A stretch of DNA of 64,000 bases from Sphingobacterium sp. GVS05A (lineage in GTDB: Bacteria; Bacteroidota; Bacteroidia; Sphingobacteriales; Sphingobacteriaceae): assembly GCF_019969845.1 (NCBI RefSeq), contig NZ_JAHXYR010000009.1, forward strand, positions 62,001-126,000. The letters are read 5' to 3'. Under the pieces are notes generated by a model that saw only the letters and a program-made list of their open reading frames with translations, was not told the DNA's origin and did not search any database. Within the stretch, counting starts at the first letter, position 1. Each line of letters opens with the position of its first letter. Below are positions 33,948 to 42,001 of the stretch, piece by piece. The translations under genes were made by a program, and so were the position numbers.

Positions 33948-35378
33948 ATGAAATCATTTAAAAATATATTAGTAATCGGCCTCTTTACTGTGGGTTTGTC
34001 GACTTTCTATTCCTGTAATAAATTAGATCTAAAACCTTCAGATACGATTGATCCCGAAAAGGCTTACCGTAATCTGGATGATATCGATATGGCCATCAAG
34101 GGTGCTTACGCTGGTATGACCTATACACTCATAGGAAATAGTGTGGTTGTCTCGGATGAAGCAATTTATCCACTGGAAAACACCGTCGGAAATGTTAGTG
34201 CTTATCGTTGGCAATATACAGCCTCAAGTTTATCGGTGACGAGTGCTTTTGGTGAATACTATGTGGTCATAGATCGTGCGAATCGCGCTTTGGCAGGACT
34301 GGAAAAATTGGAGAAAGTAGATGCTGATAAGAAAAAGCATTACCAAGGCGAATTGCTTGCAATCCGTGCTTTTGCTCATGTTGAGCTTTTGAGAGCTTAT
34401 GCAGCGAGCTATGAGCCTACAGCATTGGGGATTCCCTATATGTTGAAGTCTGAAATTGGACATCCATCACGGAAAACAGTTGCCGAAGTAATCAGTTTAG
34501 TCAAAAAGGACATTAATGAGGCTTTGGACTTAATTGGAGATGAAGAGGCTGTTTACCGCTTTTCTAAAACGGGTTTGTATGCATTGCAGGCAAGAGCCGC
34601 TTTATATGCAAAAGATTGGCCACTGGCAATTGCTGCTTCATCAAAAGTCATTGCTGCAAAGCCATTGGCTGATAGGACTTCTTTTCCAAAAATATGGTCA
34701 GATGAGAGTTCCAATGAAGTGGTTTTTTCATTGCGTAGGACTGCAGCAGATCTACCCAAAGAAGATGGTTCTCCAGCTGAAGGGCCTATCGGAGCGATGT
34801 TCTTTAGGCAGGATGGCGAAATAGCACTTTACACACCTTCCAATAAATTGATCGCTTTATTTAACAAGAATAAAGATATTCGTTTTGGAAGCTATATTCT
34901 CGATGATCCCAATCGGGGAGCAGGGAAACAACAGTATCTGATTGGAAAATATTTGGGCCGTAAAGAAGCTGATGCAACAGCTGGTCTTGTGGATGTTAAA
35001 TTATTTAGAACGGGGGAGATGTATTTAATTCGGGCTGAAGCTAATGCCGAAACAAATAAGTTCAATGAAGCAAATAATGATTTGAACGTCTTGCGAAAAG
35101 CTCGAATCCAAGATTATCAAAACCAAGTGATTGCTTCGAAAGAGGAACTTATTGATGCTATTTTAGTGGAGCGCTACAAGGAGTTAGCATTTGAAGGCCA
35201 TCGTTTTTTTGATTTGAAAAGAAGGAAAATGCCTATTCGTAGAGGTGCCCAAGATGCTGTAAATACGGCGGGAGCAATATTGTTGGAGTCGACAAAAGCA
35301 CAATACAATCTTCCTATTCCCGCAGATGAAATATTTGTCAACAAAAATATGGTGCAAAATCCTGGTTATACAAAATAA
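33948..35378 (+). CDS. susD: SusD/RagB-type surface lipoprotein of the cyanophycinase locus
   Basis: 476 residues, lipoprotein with Cys in FYSC. SusD landmarks: PEKAYRNLDDIDMAIKGAYAGM at the N terminus, GELLAIRAFAHVELLRAYA and GLYALQARAALYAKDW in the TPR region, and LIDAILVERYKELAFEGHRFFDLKRRK with YNLPIPADEIFVNKNMVQNPGYTK at the C terminus. It caps the SusC transporter encoded 14 bp upstream. The next gene starts only 4 bp after its stop, indicating one operon. Ligand unknown; probably the same peptide polymer the two hydrolases act on. Confidence 0.92.
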   Translation: MKSFKNILVIGLFTVGLSTFYSCNKLDLKPSDTIDPEKAYRNLDDIDMAIKGAYAGMTYTLIGNSVVVSDEAIYPLENTVGNVSAYRWQYTASSLSVTSAFGEYYVVIDRANRALAGLEKLEKVDADKKKHYQGELLAIRAFAHVELLRAYAASYEPTALGIPYMLKSEIGHPSRKTVAEVISLVKKDINEALDLIGDEEAVYRFSKTGLYALQARAALYAKDWPLAIAASSKVIAAKPLADRTSFPKIWSDESSNEVVFSLRRTAADLPKEDGSPAEGPIGAMFFRQDGEIALYTPSNKLIALFNKNKDIRFGSYILDDPNRGAGKQQYLIGKYLGRKEADATAGLVDVKLFRTGEMYLIRAEANAETNKFNEANNDLNVLRKARIQDYQNQVIASKEELIDAILVERYKELAFEGHRFFDLKRRKMPIRRGAQDAVNTAGAILLESTKAQYNLPIPADEIFVNKNMVQNPGYTK

Positions 35379-35382
35379 TAAA

Positions 35383-36438
35383 ATGAAGATACATGCAATG
35401 ATAGCCATGATTATTGGAAGTGCTGCGGTTGCAGCTTCTTGTAATCACAATGGCGTAAAGGAAAAGCAAGACATGGTGAAGGAACAATTTGTTCTGGCAA
35501 TTCATGGTGGCGCAGGGACAATTTTGAAAAAAAATATGACTGACTCCATGGAGCAGGCGTATAAAACAGTTTTAGAGCAGGCTCTACAAGCTGGTTATAA
35601 CCAATTGAAGAAGGGGAATTCCAGTTTAGATGCCGTTGAACAGGCGATTCATGTAATGGAAGATTCTCCTTTGTTTAATGCAGGCAAGGGAGCTGTCTTT
35701 ACGAATGAGGGAAAAAACGAATTGGATGCTTCTATCATGGATGGAAAGACATTAGCTGCTGGTGCAGTTGCTGGAGTCACCACCATTAGAAATCCAATTT
35801 CCGCAGCGCGTGCGGTCATGGAGAAATCGGAACATGTCATGATGGTGGGCAAAGGAGCAGAAGAGTTTGCCAAAGAAGCTGGTTTGCAAATCGTCGATCC
35901 ATCTTATTTTTGGACGAAAATGCGTTGGGATGCCTTGCAAAAAATTAAAAAAGAGGACAGTACCAAAACACAGCTGGATCATGATCAGAAACAGAGTTCC
36001 CGTTTGGGGATTCTTAATAAGGATTCTAAATTTGGGACAGTGGGTTGTGTCGCATTGGATAATCATGGTAATTTAGCTGCGGGTACTTCGACCGGTGGGA
36101 TGACGAACAAAAAATTTGGTCGTGTTGGCGATTCACCAATTATTGGCGCAGGGACTTATGCTAATAATGCAACCTGCGCGGTTTCCTGTACCGGTTGGGG
36201 TGAATTCTATATTCGTAATGTAGCCGCATATTCTGTTTCGGCCTTAATGGAATATAAAAATGATAATGTATGGCATGCCGGTCAAGCTGTCATTGATCGC
36301 ATTGGCAAAATGGGCGGAGATGGTGGAATGATTGTTATGGATAAAGAAGGTCATGTCGCCATGCCGTTTAATACCGAAGGGATGTATAGAGGGACGGTGA
36401 CAAAGGAGGGTAAGATAAAAGTAGAAATTTATAAGTAA
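35383..36438 (+). CDS. Isoaspartyl peptidase / L-asparaginase (Ntn hydrolase), exported
   Basis: Start at the ATG at 35383; the frame opens earlier (35326) but inside the SusD gene. About 351 residues, with a lipoprotein signal (VAASCNHNG). It belongs to the plant-type asparaginase/IaaA family: LAIHGGAGTI near the start, FNAGKGAVFTNEGKNELDASIMDG, and the autocleavage site KFGTVGCVALD with Thr219 as predicted nucleophile, then GNLAAGTSTGGMTNK and GDSPIIGAGTYANN. The precursor is cut into alpha and beta chains. These enzymes split beta-aspartyl dipeptides, including the beta-Asp-Arg released from cyanophycin. The next gene is a cyanophycinase, 28 bp away. The family is secure, and the export signal places it in the periplasm or on the outer membrane. 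Confidence 0.9.
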   Translation: MKIHAMIAMIIGSAAVAASCNHNGVKEKQDMVKEQFVLAIHGGAGTILKKNMTDSMEQAYKTVLEQALQAGYNQLKKGNSSLDAVEQAIHVMEDSPLFNAGKGAVFTNEGKNELDASIMDGKTLAAGAVAGVTTIRNPISAARAVMEKSEHVMMVGKGAEEFAKEAGLQIVDPSYFWTKMRWDALQKIKKEDSTKTQLDHDQKQSSRLGILNKDSKFGTVGCVALDNHGNLAAGTSTGGMTNKKFGRVGDSPIIGAGTYANNATCAVSCTGWGEFYIRNVAAYSVSALMEYKNDNVWHAGQAVIDRIGKMGGDGGMIVMDKEGHVAMPFNTEGMYRGTVTKEGKIKVEIYK

Positions 36439-36466
36439 TCAAACGTATAATCTAAGGAAAGCTGTT

Positions 36467-37309
36467 ATGAAAAAGTTGTTGTGTATTATCGCGGTAATCG
36501 TTTTGTGTTCTTTCACCTACCAGAAATCACGAATTTCACCTAAAGGAACATTGTTTGTCATTGGTGGTGGGTATAAAGATGAACATCTGATGGAAGCTTT
36601 GGTCGAAGCAGCGCAGCTTTCACCAAAGGATTACATTATGATCTTACCGATGGCTTCGACGGTTCCCGATGAGTCTGTAGAGGGGATGGTAAATCAACTA
36701 AAGGAAGTGACAAAAAATAAGATCACCAGTATTAATTTTTCGAAATCGGATGCTGAAGATCGGAAGCTAGTTGATTCGGTACGCCATGCAAAACTGATTT
36801 ATATTACAGGGGGAGATCAAAATCGTTTTATGTCGATCGTAGCGCATACAGCATTGTTCGATGCGATTCATGCAGCTTATCAACAAGGTGCGTGTATAGC
36901 GGGAACAAGCGCCGGTGCCGCTATTATGAGCGAGACAATGATAACAGGTAATCAATTAAAAGATTCGGTCTATCGGCCTACCTTCAATAGACTGGAACAT
37001 CAAAATTTAGAGACAGCCAAGGGTCTGGGATTGATAAAATCTGCGATTATAGATCAGCATTTTGTAAAGAGAAGTCGATATAATCGACTTTTTACTGCCT
37101 TAGCGGAGTTCCCTGACAAGACCTGTATTGGGATTGATGAGGGAACTGCTATCATAGTTCGACAAAATACTGTAAAAGTGGTTGGGGAATCCCAAGTAAT
37201 CGTGGCCAAAAATCCACGTGGATTAAAGAAAAAATCCAATGGAGTGATCACTTGGGATAACCTTACATTGAGTGCCTATGATGAAGGCAAAATATTTAAG
37301 ATCAAATAA
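36467..37309 (+). CDS. Cyanophycinase (peptidase S51 family), exported
   Basis: 280 residues with an N-terminal hydrophobic signal (LLCIIAVIVLCSFTYQ). Family blocks: KGTLFVIGGGYKDEHLMEAL, YIMILPMASTVPDES, IYITGGDQNRFM, the nucleophile GTSAGAAIMSE (Ser148), GLGLIKSAIIDQHFVKRSRYNRL with the catalytic-site His region, and CIGIDEGTAIIV. Cyanophycinases are exo-acting serine enzymes that cut cyanophycin (poly-Asp with Arg side chains) to beta-Asp-Arg dipeptides. The upstream isoaspartyl peptidase could finish the job. Its stop codon abuts that of the convergent ytxJ gene with no gap. Some S51 members have other peptide substrates, so activity on cyanophycin itself is a strong inference, not a certainty. 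Confidence 0.88.
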   Translation: MKKLLCIIAVIVLCSFTYQKSRISPKGTLFVIGGGYKDEHLMEALVEAAQLSPKDYIMILPMASTVPDESVEGMVNQLKEVTKNKITSINFSKSDAEDRKLVDSVRHAKLIYITGGDQNRFMSIVAHTALFDAIHAAYQQGACIAGTSAGAAIMSETMITGNQLKDSVYRPTFNRLEHQNLETAKGLGLIKSAIIDQHFVKRSRYNRLFTALAEFPDKTCIGIDEGTAIIVRQNTVKVVGESQVIVAKNPRGLKKKSNGVITWDNLTLSAYDEGKIFKIK

Positions 37310-37639
37310 TTATAGGTATTTTTCAATTTCGTCAAATTGAATATCCCCATGTGAGGCATCATAAAGGCTGTTTTTACCTTCGACAATCAGTATCTGCGGT
37401 GATTGATGCTCAATATTCCATCGTTGAGCAATTTCATTGGAAAGTGCCCGGTAGCGCAACAGGTCTAAAAGATAAATAGAATAGTCCTGATCAACAGTAT
37501 TTGACATCCGTTCTAAGCTGCGTTTTGCCATGTTACTGATACCACAGGTTGTGCTGTGTTTGAATATGGCGGACACCTTATCCGATTGATAAAGTTCTTG
37601 TAATTGTTCTTCTGTATTTAATTCTATCCAATTGATCAT
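37310..37639 (-). CDS. ytxJ: Bacillithiol-system redox protein YtxJ
   Basis: 109 residues with a thioredoxin-like fold. The single-Cys motif FKHSTTCGISNMAKRSLE replaces CxxC and is the YtxJ mark; SPQILIVEGKNSLYDASHGDI follows the cis-Pro. YtxJ-type proteins are thought to remove bacillithiol from modified proteins in the cytoplasm, so the organism probably makes bacillithiol, as many Bacteroidota do. It lies 5 bp downstream of the hypothetical gene at 37645 on the same strand and is likely cotranscribed. Its stop is directly back to back with the cyanophycinase stop. Confidence 0.9.
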   Translation of the reverse strand: MINWIELNTEEQLQELYQSDKVSAIFKHSTTCGISNMAKRSLERMSNTVDQDYSIYLLDLLRYRALSNEIAQRWNIEHQSPQILIVEGKNSLYDASHGDIQFDEIEKYL

Positions 37640-37644
37640 AATAA

Positions 37645-38391
37645 CTATAATTCTTTAAATTTCTTTTGCTCGACTTGCACAAATGAAGATATCGAAGAGA
37701 ATACACAGGTTCTCTTGTCGTTGCTTGAAGCACTAAACAAACTAGGTAGACGTATTCCATCACCTATTTCTTTGTATTTGCTTACCTCATAACTGATTTT
37801 TTCTGTTTTATCAGTGTATTCATAACGCGTAATCTCACCGGTATTTTGATCTATATAGATTAAACCGTCTAGTTTGAAACCGAGAACTGGACCTGATGAT
37901 GTAATACTTGCAACTGTTAATTTTTGCCCGCCAATAAATCGTTCTTCCTGATTTTTAAACTGAACACTTCTTTGCTCTATAAGTGTGGGTAACAGGAGCA
38001 GATTTAAATCTGCAAAAAGTTGATTTTTTATGGATTTCTTTATTTCTTGACCGTCAGTAGATACATTGCCCGCAATAAAAAGCTTATCTGTACTGCTTCT
38101 TTTAAAATTGAATAAATAGGTCACCTGATCAGATCCGCTAAATCCATCGAATCTACATTCTCCTGTTGTACGGTTAAAGAGGAATTTACGTTCTTCATTG
38201 GACAACTCTTCCGATACTGTATTACCCTTTGCAGAAAAAGCGAGATACTGTAAGGAATCCCATTTACCTTGGCCACCAATACTGCGCCAGATTTGCTTAT
38301 TCAGGCTATCATCTTGAGCAGATAAATGCCCTAAAGAAAGGAATGATAGCATAAATGCTAAGAGTATGTTCGATAATGTTTTCATAATCAT
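37645..38391 (-). CDS. Secreted protein of unknown function, LolA-like beta-rich
   Basis: 248 residues with a signal peptide (ending GHLSAQ); the second Met, three codons from the end at 38391, may be the true start. The mature part alternates short beta strands (LQYLAFSAKGN, YLFNFKRSS, LTVASITSSGPVLGFKLDGLIYIDQNTGEITRYEY) in the manner of LolA/LolB-like outer-membrane sorting folds and of DUF6503-type proteins. It is followed 5 bp later by ytxJ. I do not recognise a specific family. The clean signal peptide and good coding character make the gene real. Confidence 0.7.
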   Translation of the reverse strand: MIMKTLSNILLAFMLSFLSLGHLSAQDDSLNKQIWRSIGGQGKWDSLQYLAFSAKGNTVSEELSNEERKFLFNRTTGECRFDGFSGSDQVTYLFNFKRSSTDKLFIAGNVSTDGQEIKKSIKNQLFADLNLLLLPTLIEQRSVQFKNQEERFIGGQKLTVASITSSGPVLGFKLDGLIYIDQNTGEITRYEYTDKTEKISYEVSKYKEIGDGIRLPSLFSASSNDKRTCVFSSISSFVQVEQKKFKEL

Positions 38392-38532
38392 ATCTAAAAA
38401 ATAAAAATCGATTAATAAGATATTATTATACTTTATTAATCGATTTATTTAAAATTAAAGTACTTGTGCGTTTCTATGTTTTAGCCAAGAATACTTTTTC
38501 ATGATTAAATAATAGACAAAATTGATACCAAA

Positions 38533-39021
38533 CTAGAATTTTTTAGCAATGGCAGCCATTTGTATTGCCGTAATAGCAGCTTCTTCACCCTTATTGCCAT
38601 GTTTTCCACCGGCACGGTCCAAAGCTTGTTGAAGATTGTCTGTAGTCAGTACACCAAAGATAACCGGTTTGTTGTACTTCATTCCTACGTTTGAAACGCC
38701 ATTAGCTACCGCATGACAAATAAAATCGAAATGGCGAGTTTCTCCCTGGATTACACAACCCAGACAGATAACAGCATCAAAGCTTTGATTTCTCAATGCC
38801 AGATCTGCTCCAGAGGTCAGCTCGAAGCTTCCTGGAACCTCGATAACTTCGATATTGCTTTCTTTTGCACCATGTTTTTCTAAACCTGAGATAGCACCGT
38901 TCAATAGTGCACCAGTAATTTCTGCATTCCACTGTGCAACTACGATTGCAAATTTGAATGGACTCGCATCCGCAACTTGGATATGCGAAAAGTCTGATAG
39001 ATTTTTAATGCTACTTGCCAT
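38533..39021 (-). CDS. ribH: 6,7-dimethyl-8-ribityllumazine synthase
   Basis: 162 residues. RibH condenses 5-amino-6-ribitylaminouracil with 3,4-dihydroxybutanone phosphate, the penultimate step of riboflavin synthesis. Motifs: FAIVVAQWNAEITGALLNGA, VIEVPGSFELTSGADLAL, VICLGCVIQGETRHFDFICHAVANG with the active-site His, and PVIFGVLTTDNLQQALDRAGGKHGNKGEEAA. A TATCTTTG element lies 8 bp before the start, giving a very short leader. It stands alone between a terminator and a 141-bp gap. Function is secure. Confidence 0.97.
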   Translation of the reverse strand: MASSIKNLSDFSHIQVADASPFKFAIVVAQWNAEITGALLNGAISGLEKHGAKESNIEVIEVPGSFELTSGADLALRNQSFDAVICLGCVIQGETRHFDFICHAVANGVSNVGMKYNKPVIFGVLTTDNLQQALDRAGGKHGNKGEEAAITAIQMAAIAKKF

Positions 39022-39029
39022 AATAGATG

Positions 39030-39037
39030 CAAAGATA
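39030..39037 (-). promoter_or_regulatory. -7 element of ribH
   Basis: Minus-strand TATCTTTG, matching TAnnTTTG, 8 bp before the ribH ATG; the bidirectional terminator at 39053-39090 lies just upstream, so ribH needs its own promoter. Confidence 0.5.
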
Positions 39038-39052
39038 GTGATTTTAGATGGT

Positions 39053-39090
39053 CACAAAAAAAGAGGCTATCAAATAGCCTCTTTTTTGTG
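39053..39090 (-). terminator. Intrinsic terminator between TPR gene and ribH
   Basis: CACAAAAAAAGAGGCTAT (39053-39070) pairs with ATAGCCTCTTTTTTGTG (39074-39090) over a CAA loop. A/T tracts on both sides make it usable in either direction; it ends transcription of the TPR gene, whose stop codon is 14 bp away. Confidence 0.85.
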
Positions 39091-39103
39091 TATTTATGAT
39101 TTC

Positions 39104-39775
39104 TTATAAATGTGCTTGTACTCTACCCAATAGACCGTCGATAGTAGAAGCTTCTTGGCTTTCTGGAAAATCTGTTTTGATCTTTTTGTAAGCTGTTTCA
39201 GCACTTTTGTAGTCATTTTGTGCCTCATAAACAAGACCTAATTTTTTTAGGAATAATGGAGTTGTATATGAGTTGCTCGATTTTTCAGAAGCTTGTTTGT
39301 AATAATCCGCTGCTTTTTTATAGTCTTTTAACTCTGAATAAGCATCTCCTGTCAAACCAATAACTAGTGGGTCTAAGATTTGACTTCCTGTAGGGGAATA
39401 TTTTTCTAATGCTTTTACAGCATCATCAAATTTACCTTGACGTAAGTAAAGACCTCCTAAATATGCATTTGCAATATTTGCAGATTTTGTATTTGAATAT
39501 TCGTCTGCAATTTGCTTGAAACCAAGGAATGCGCCATCTCCTGAAATCGCTTTATTCTGTAAAGAATCAATTGTAACAAGCTGCTCGGCCTTATACATAC
39601 GATTCGATGCTTCCTCTGCTCTTGGTTGCAAGTAAAGTTTTTCGTATCCAAAGTACAGCAAAATCAATACAACGATACCACCTAAAATAAACGCAACGCT
39701 TTTTTGGTTATCTTGAAAAAAAGATCCTTTTGAAGGTTTCAAACCTTGATTTGTATTATTTGTATTTTTAGACAT
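39104..39775 (-). CDS. Membrane-anchored TPR protein (YfgM-like)
   Basis: 223 residues. A short cytoplasmic N terminus, one membrane helix (VAFILGGIVVLILLYFGYEKLYL, about 28-50), then tetratricopeptide repeats, for example ANAYLGGLYLRQGKFDDAVKALEKY, GLTGDAYSELKDYKKAADYYKQA and LGLVYEAQNDYKSAETAYKKI. The plan resembles YfgM, which is linked to periplasmic chaperones and the Sec translocon in E. coli. It has its own -7 element (minus-strand TATTTTTG, 39799-39806) and a terminator after it, so it is monocistronic. TPR architecture is clear; the partner is unknown. Confidence 0.82.
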   Translation of the reverse strand: MSKNTNNTNQGLKPSKGSFFQDNQKSVAFILGGIVVLILLYFGYEKLYLQPRAEEASNRMYKAEQLVTIDSLQNKAISGDGAFLGFKQIADEYSNTKSANIANAYLGGLYLRQGKFDDAVKALEKYSPTGSQILDPLVIGLTGDAYSELKDYKKAADYYKQASEKSSNSYTTPLFLKKLGLVYEAQNDYKSAETAYKKIKTDFPESQEASTIDGLLGRVQAHL

Positions 39776-39852
39776 TACTAATCAGTAAAATATGGTTGCA
39801 AAAATACACTTTTCGAGCAAATTTGCAAGTGTTTTACAAATTTTAAAGTGAA

Positions 39853-41778
39853 TTAACTTTTGTTTTCAGACTCATTTGATAATTCGATTTCTTTATCCAG
39901 TTGTTCATAGATCGAATTTTTACTTTTAAATTCCGGAACAATAAGCTTCATTTGATAGACGACCTCATTTTTATTTTGCGTTGCTAACCGCAATTTTAAT
40001 TCCGCTAGTTTCAGGCTTACAATGTTATAATTATTTTCACGGACCTTGGCGATCATAATTTTCTCATGATGCGTCGGAAGGGTGTTTTCTAGATCGTTTA
40101 AGAGCTCTTCATATAATTTTTCACCTGGTCTTAGACCTGTAAACTTTATTTCGATATCTTCATTCGGTTTAAATCCGGAAAGACGTATCATCTTCTTGGC
40201 AAGTTCAACGATCTTCACTGATTTACCCATGTCAAAGACGAATATTTCTCCACCCTGACCCATTGCTCCAGCTTCAAGAACAAGCCGGCAGGCTTCGGGG
40301 ATAGTCATAAAATAACGTGTAATTTCGGGGTGAGTTACTGTAACAGGGCCTCCTTTTTGGATCTGATCTCTAAATCTAGGAATAACAGAACCATTTGAGC
40401 CAAGAACATTACCAAAACGTGTGGTAATAAATTTGGTATTGACGTCTCCATTCGATAAGCTTTCCAAATGATTGTTTAGGGCCTGTACATATATTTCGGC
40501 AATTCGTTTTGTCGCCCCCATAATATTTGTTGGATTAACAGCCTTGTCTGTAGAAACGAAAACGAATTTTTCGACCTGAAATTCCACCGCCAGATCAGCT
40601 AGGTTTTTAGTACCCATAACATTGGTTTGTACAGCTTCAAGTGGATGGTTTTCCATCATAGGTACGTGTTTATAAGCTGCCGCATGATATACATAATGTG
40701 GTTTGAATGTTTCAAAGAGTAAACGCATTCTTTTTGTACTTCTGATATCTGCTATATAAGTGTGATATACCTGATTTGGAAACTCGTCTTGTAAATCCAG
40801 TTGTAAATTGTGCAATGGGGATTCCGCCTGATCACAGAGAATAATCATTTGAGGCTCATATTTACCCAATTGTGAGGCGATTTCGCTCCCTATTGATCCA
40901 GCTGCACCAGTAACAAGGATCCTTTTACCTTTGGTTTGGTTTAGGATATGATCGTCATTGATTTTGATTGGATCCCTTTCTAAAAGATCTTCAATTTTTA
41001 TTTTTTGGATCTGATTGGGATTAAGATCCCCATTCATGATTTTTTTGACAGGTGGAAGTGTTAATATACTTACATTTCGCTCTAAAGCAATATCCGTGAT
41101 TGCATTCTTGCGCTCTGAAGGAATATTATGTGATGCTATAATGACTTCTTCAACATTTAAGGTATTGATCAGATGATTAAACTTCTTGGATGAATAAATT
41201 TTCGTTCCATCAATCACTTTGTTGATCTTCTGGTCATTATCATCCAAAAAACCAATTATAGCATTTTTCGATCGTACATCATGATCTAATGTTCTTTTTA
41301 CGGCGATACCGAGATCACCTGCGCCATAAATCAAGGTTTTCTTTCTGGTGCCATTGACCTTTTTTGTATAGAGAAAGAAAATTTTAATAATAGTTCGATA
41401 TACTGTTAATATTAAAAATGAGAAGAGCGCAAAAAAGATAATTAACGCCGTGGGAATATTCCGTTCAATTTCATTTGCTTGAATAATCAGTTTGATGACT
41501 AAAAGCATGAACACGCTAAATATTATGGTGGATAATATTCGGATGGAGTCAATCGCGCTCGTGTAACGAATTATCCCCGTATACATCTTGAATAAGTAAA
41601 ATGATAGGGAGCAGACGCTTATAAATAGGATATACCTTATGCTGAAATCTATGTCAAGGAGAAAGTCGAAGTTAAAATCGTAATAAATGACGTTTGCAAG
41701 GAGATAGGCTATAGAGACACTGAAAATATCCAATAAAAAAATGATCCATCTGGGTACTATACTGATTTTACTTAGCAT
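39853..41778 (-). CDS. Membrane nucleotide-sugar 4,6-dehydratase, FlaA1/WbpM/CapD family
   Basis: About 641 residues from the ATG at 41778. The frame extends to 41847, but homologues begin near MLSKISIVPRWIIFLLD and a -7 element at 41803-41810 lies inside the longer version, so 41778 is preferred. Four membrane helices come first, then a CoA/NAD-binding-like domain (LIYGAGDLGIAVKRTL) and a large SDR domain with VTGAAGSIGSEIASQLG, FVSTDKAVNPTNIMGATKR (Met in place of the usual Tyr, as in WbpM and FlaA1), and GNVLGSNGSVIPRFRDQI. It probably forms UDP-4-keto-6-deoxy-sugars for surface polysaccharide or protein glycosylation. It stands alone; the rest of a polysaccharide locus is not in view. Confidence 0.88.
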   Translation of the reverse strand: MLSKISIVPRWIIFLLDIFSVSIAYLLANVIYYDFNFDFLLDIDFSIRYILFISVCSLSFYLFKMYTGIIRYTSAIDSIRILSTIIFSVFMLLVIKLIIQANEIERNIPTALIIFFALFSFLILTVYRTIIKIFFLYTKKVNGTRKKTLIYGAGDLGIAVKRTLDHDVRSKNAIIGFLDDNDQKINKVIDGTKIYSSKKFNHLINTLNVEEVIIASHNIPSERKNAITDIALERNVSILTLPPVKKIMNGDLNPNQIQKIKIEDLLERDPIKINDDHILNQTKGKRILVTGAAGSIGSEIASQLGKYEPQMIILCDQAESPLHNLQLDLQDEFPNQVYHTYIADIRSTKRMRLLFETFKPHYVYHAAAYKHVPMMENHPLEAVQTNVMGTKNLADLAVEFQVEKFVFVSTDKAVNPTNIMGATKRIAEIYVQALNNHLESLSNGDVNTKFITTRFGNVLGSNGSVIPRFRDQIQKGGPVTVTHPEITRYFMTIPEACRLVLEAGAMGQGGEIFVFDMGKSVKIVELAKKMIRLSGFKPNEDIEIKFTGLRPGEKLYEELLNDLENTLPTHHEKIMIAKVRENNYNIVSLKLAELKLRLATQNKNEVVYQMKLIVPEFKSKNSIYEQLDKEIELSNESENKS

Positions 41779-41802
41779 GGTATTATATCTGATTAATTTA
41801 GA

Positions 41803-41810
41803 CAAATGTA
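41803..41810 (-). promoter_or_regulatory. -7 element of the FlaA1/WbpM-like gene
   Basis: Minus-strand TACATTTG matches TAnnTTTG, 24 bp before the preferred start at 41778. It supports the shorter start over 41847. Confidence 0.45.
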
Positions 41811-42001
41811 GATAATTTTGTTTCATTCCCATGGTCTTTATATGCATTAATCTTCCACAGCATATAATGGTTCCAAAAGGATAATAGGAGATCTATGATT
41901 TGTGTTATTGCTTCGACAACGATGAGGTATTATGACAATTTTATCTTCGTTTGATTAGATTGATTATTTATTGTAATTTTAACTAAAGTCAATTTAATAA
42001 A

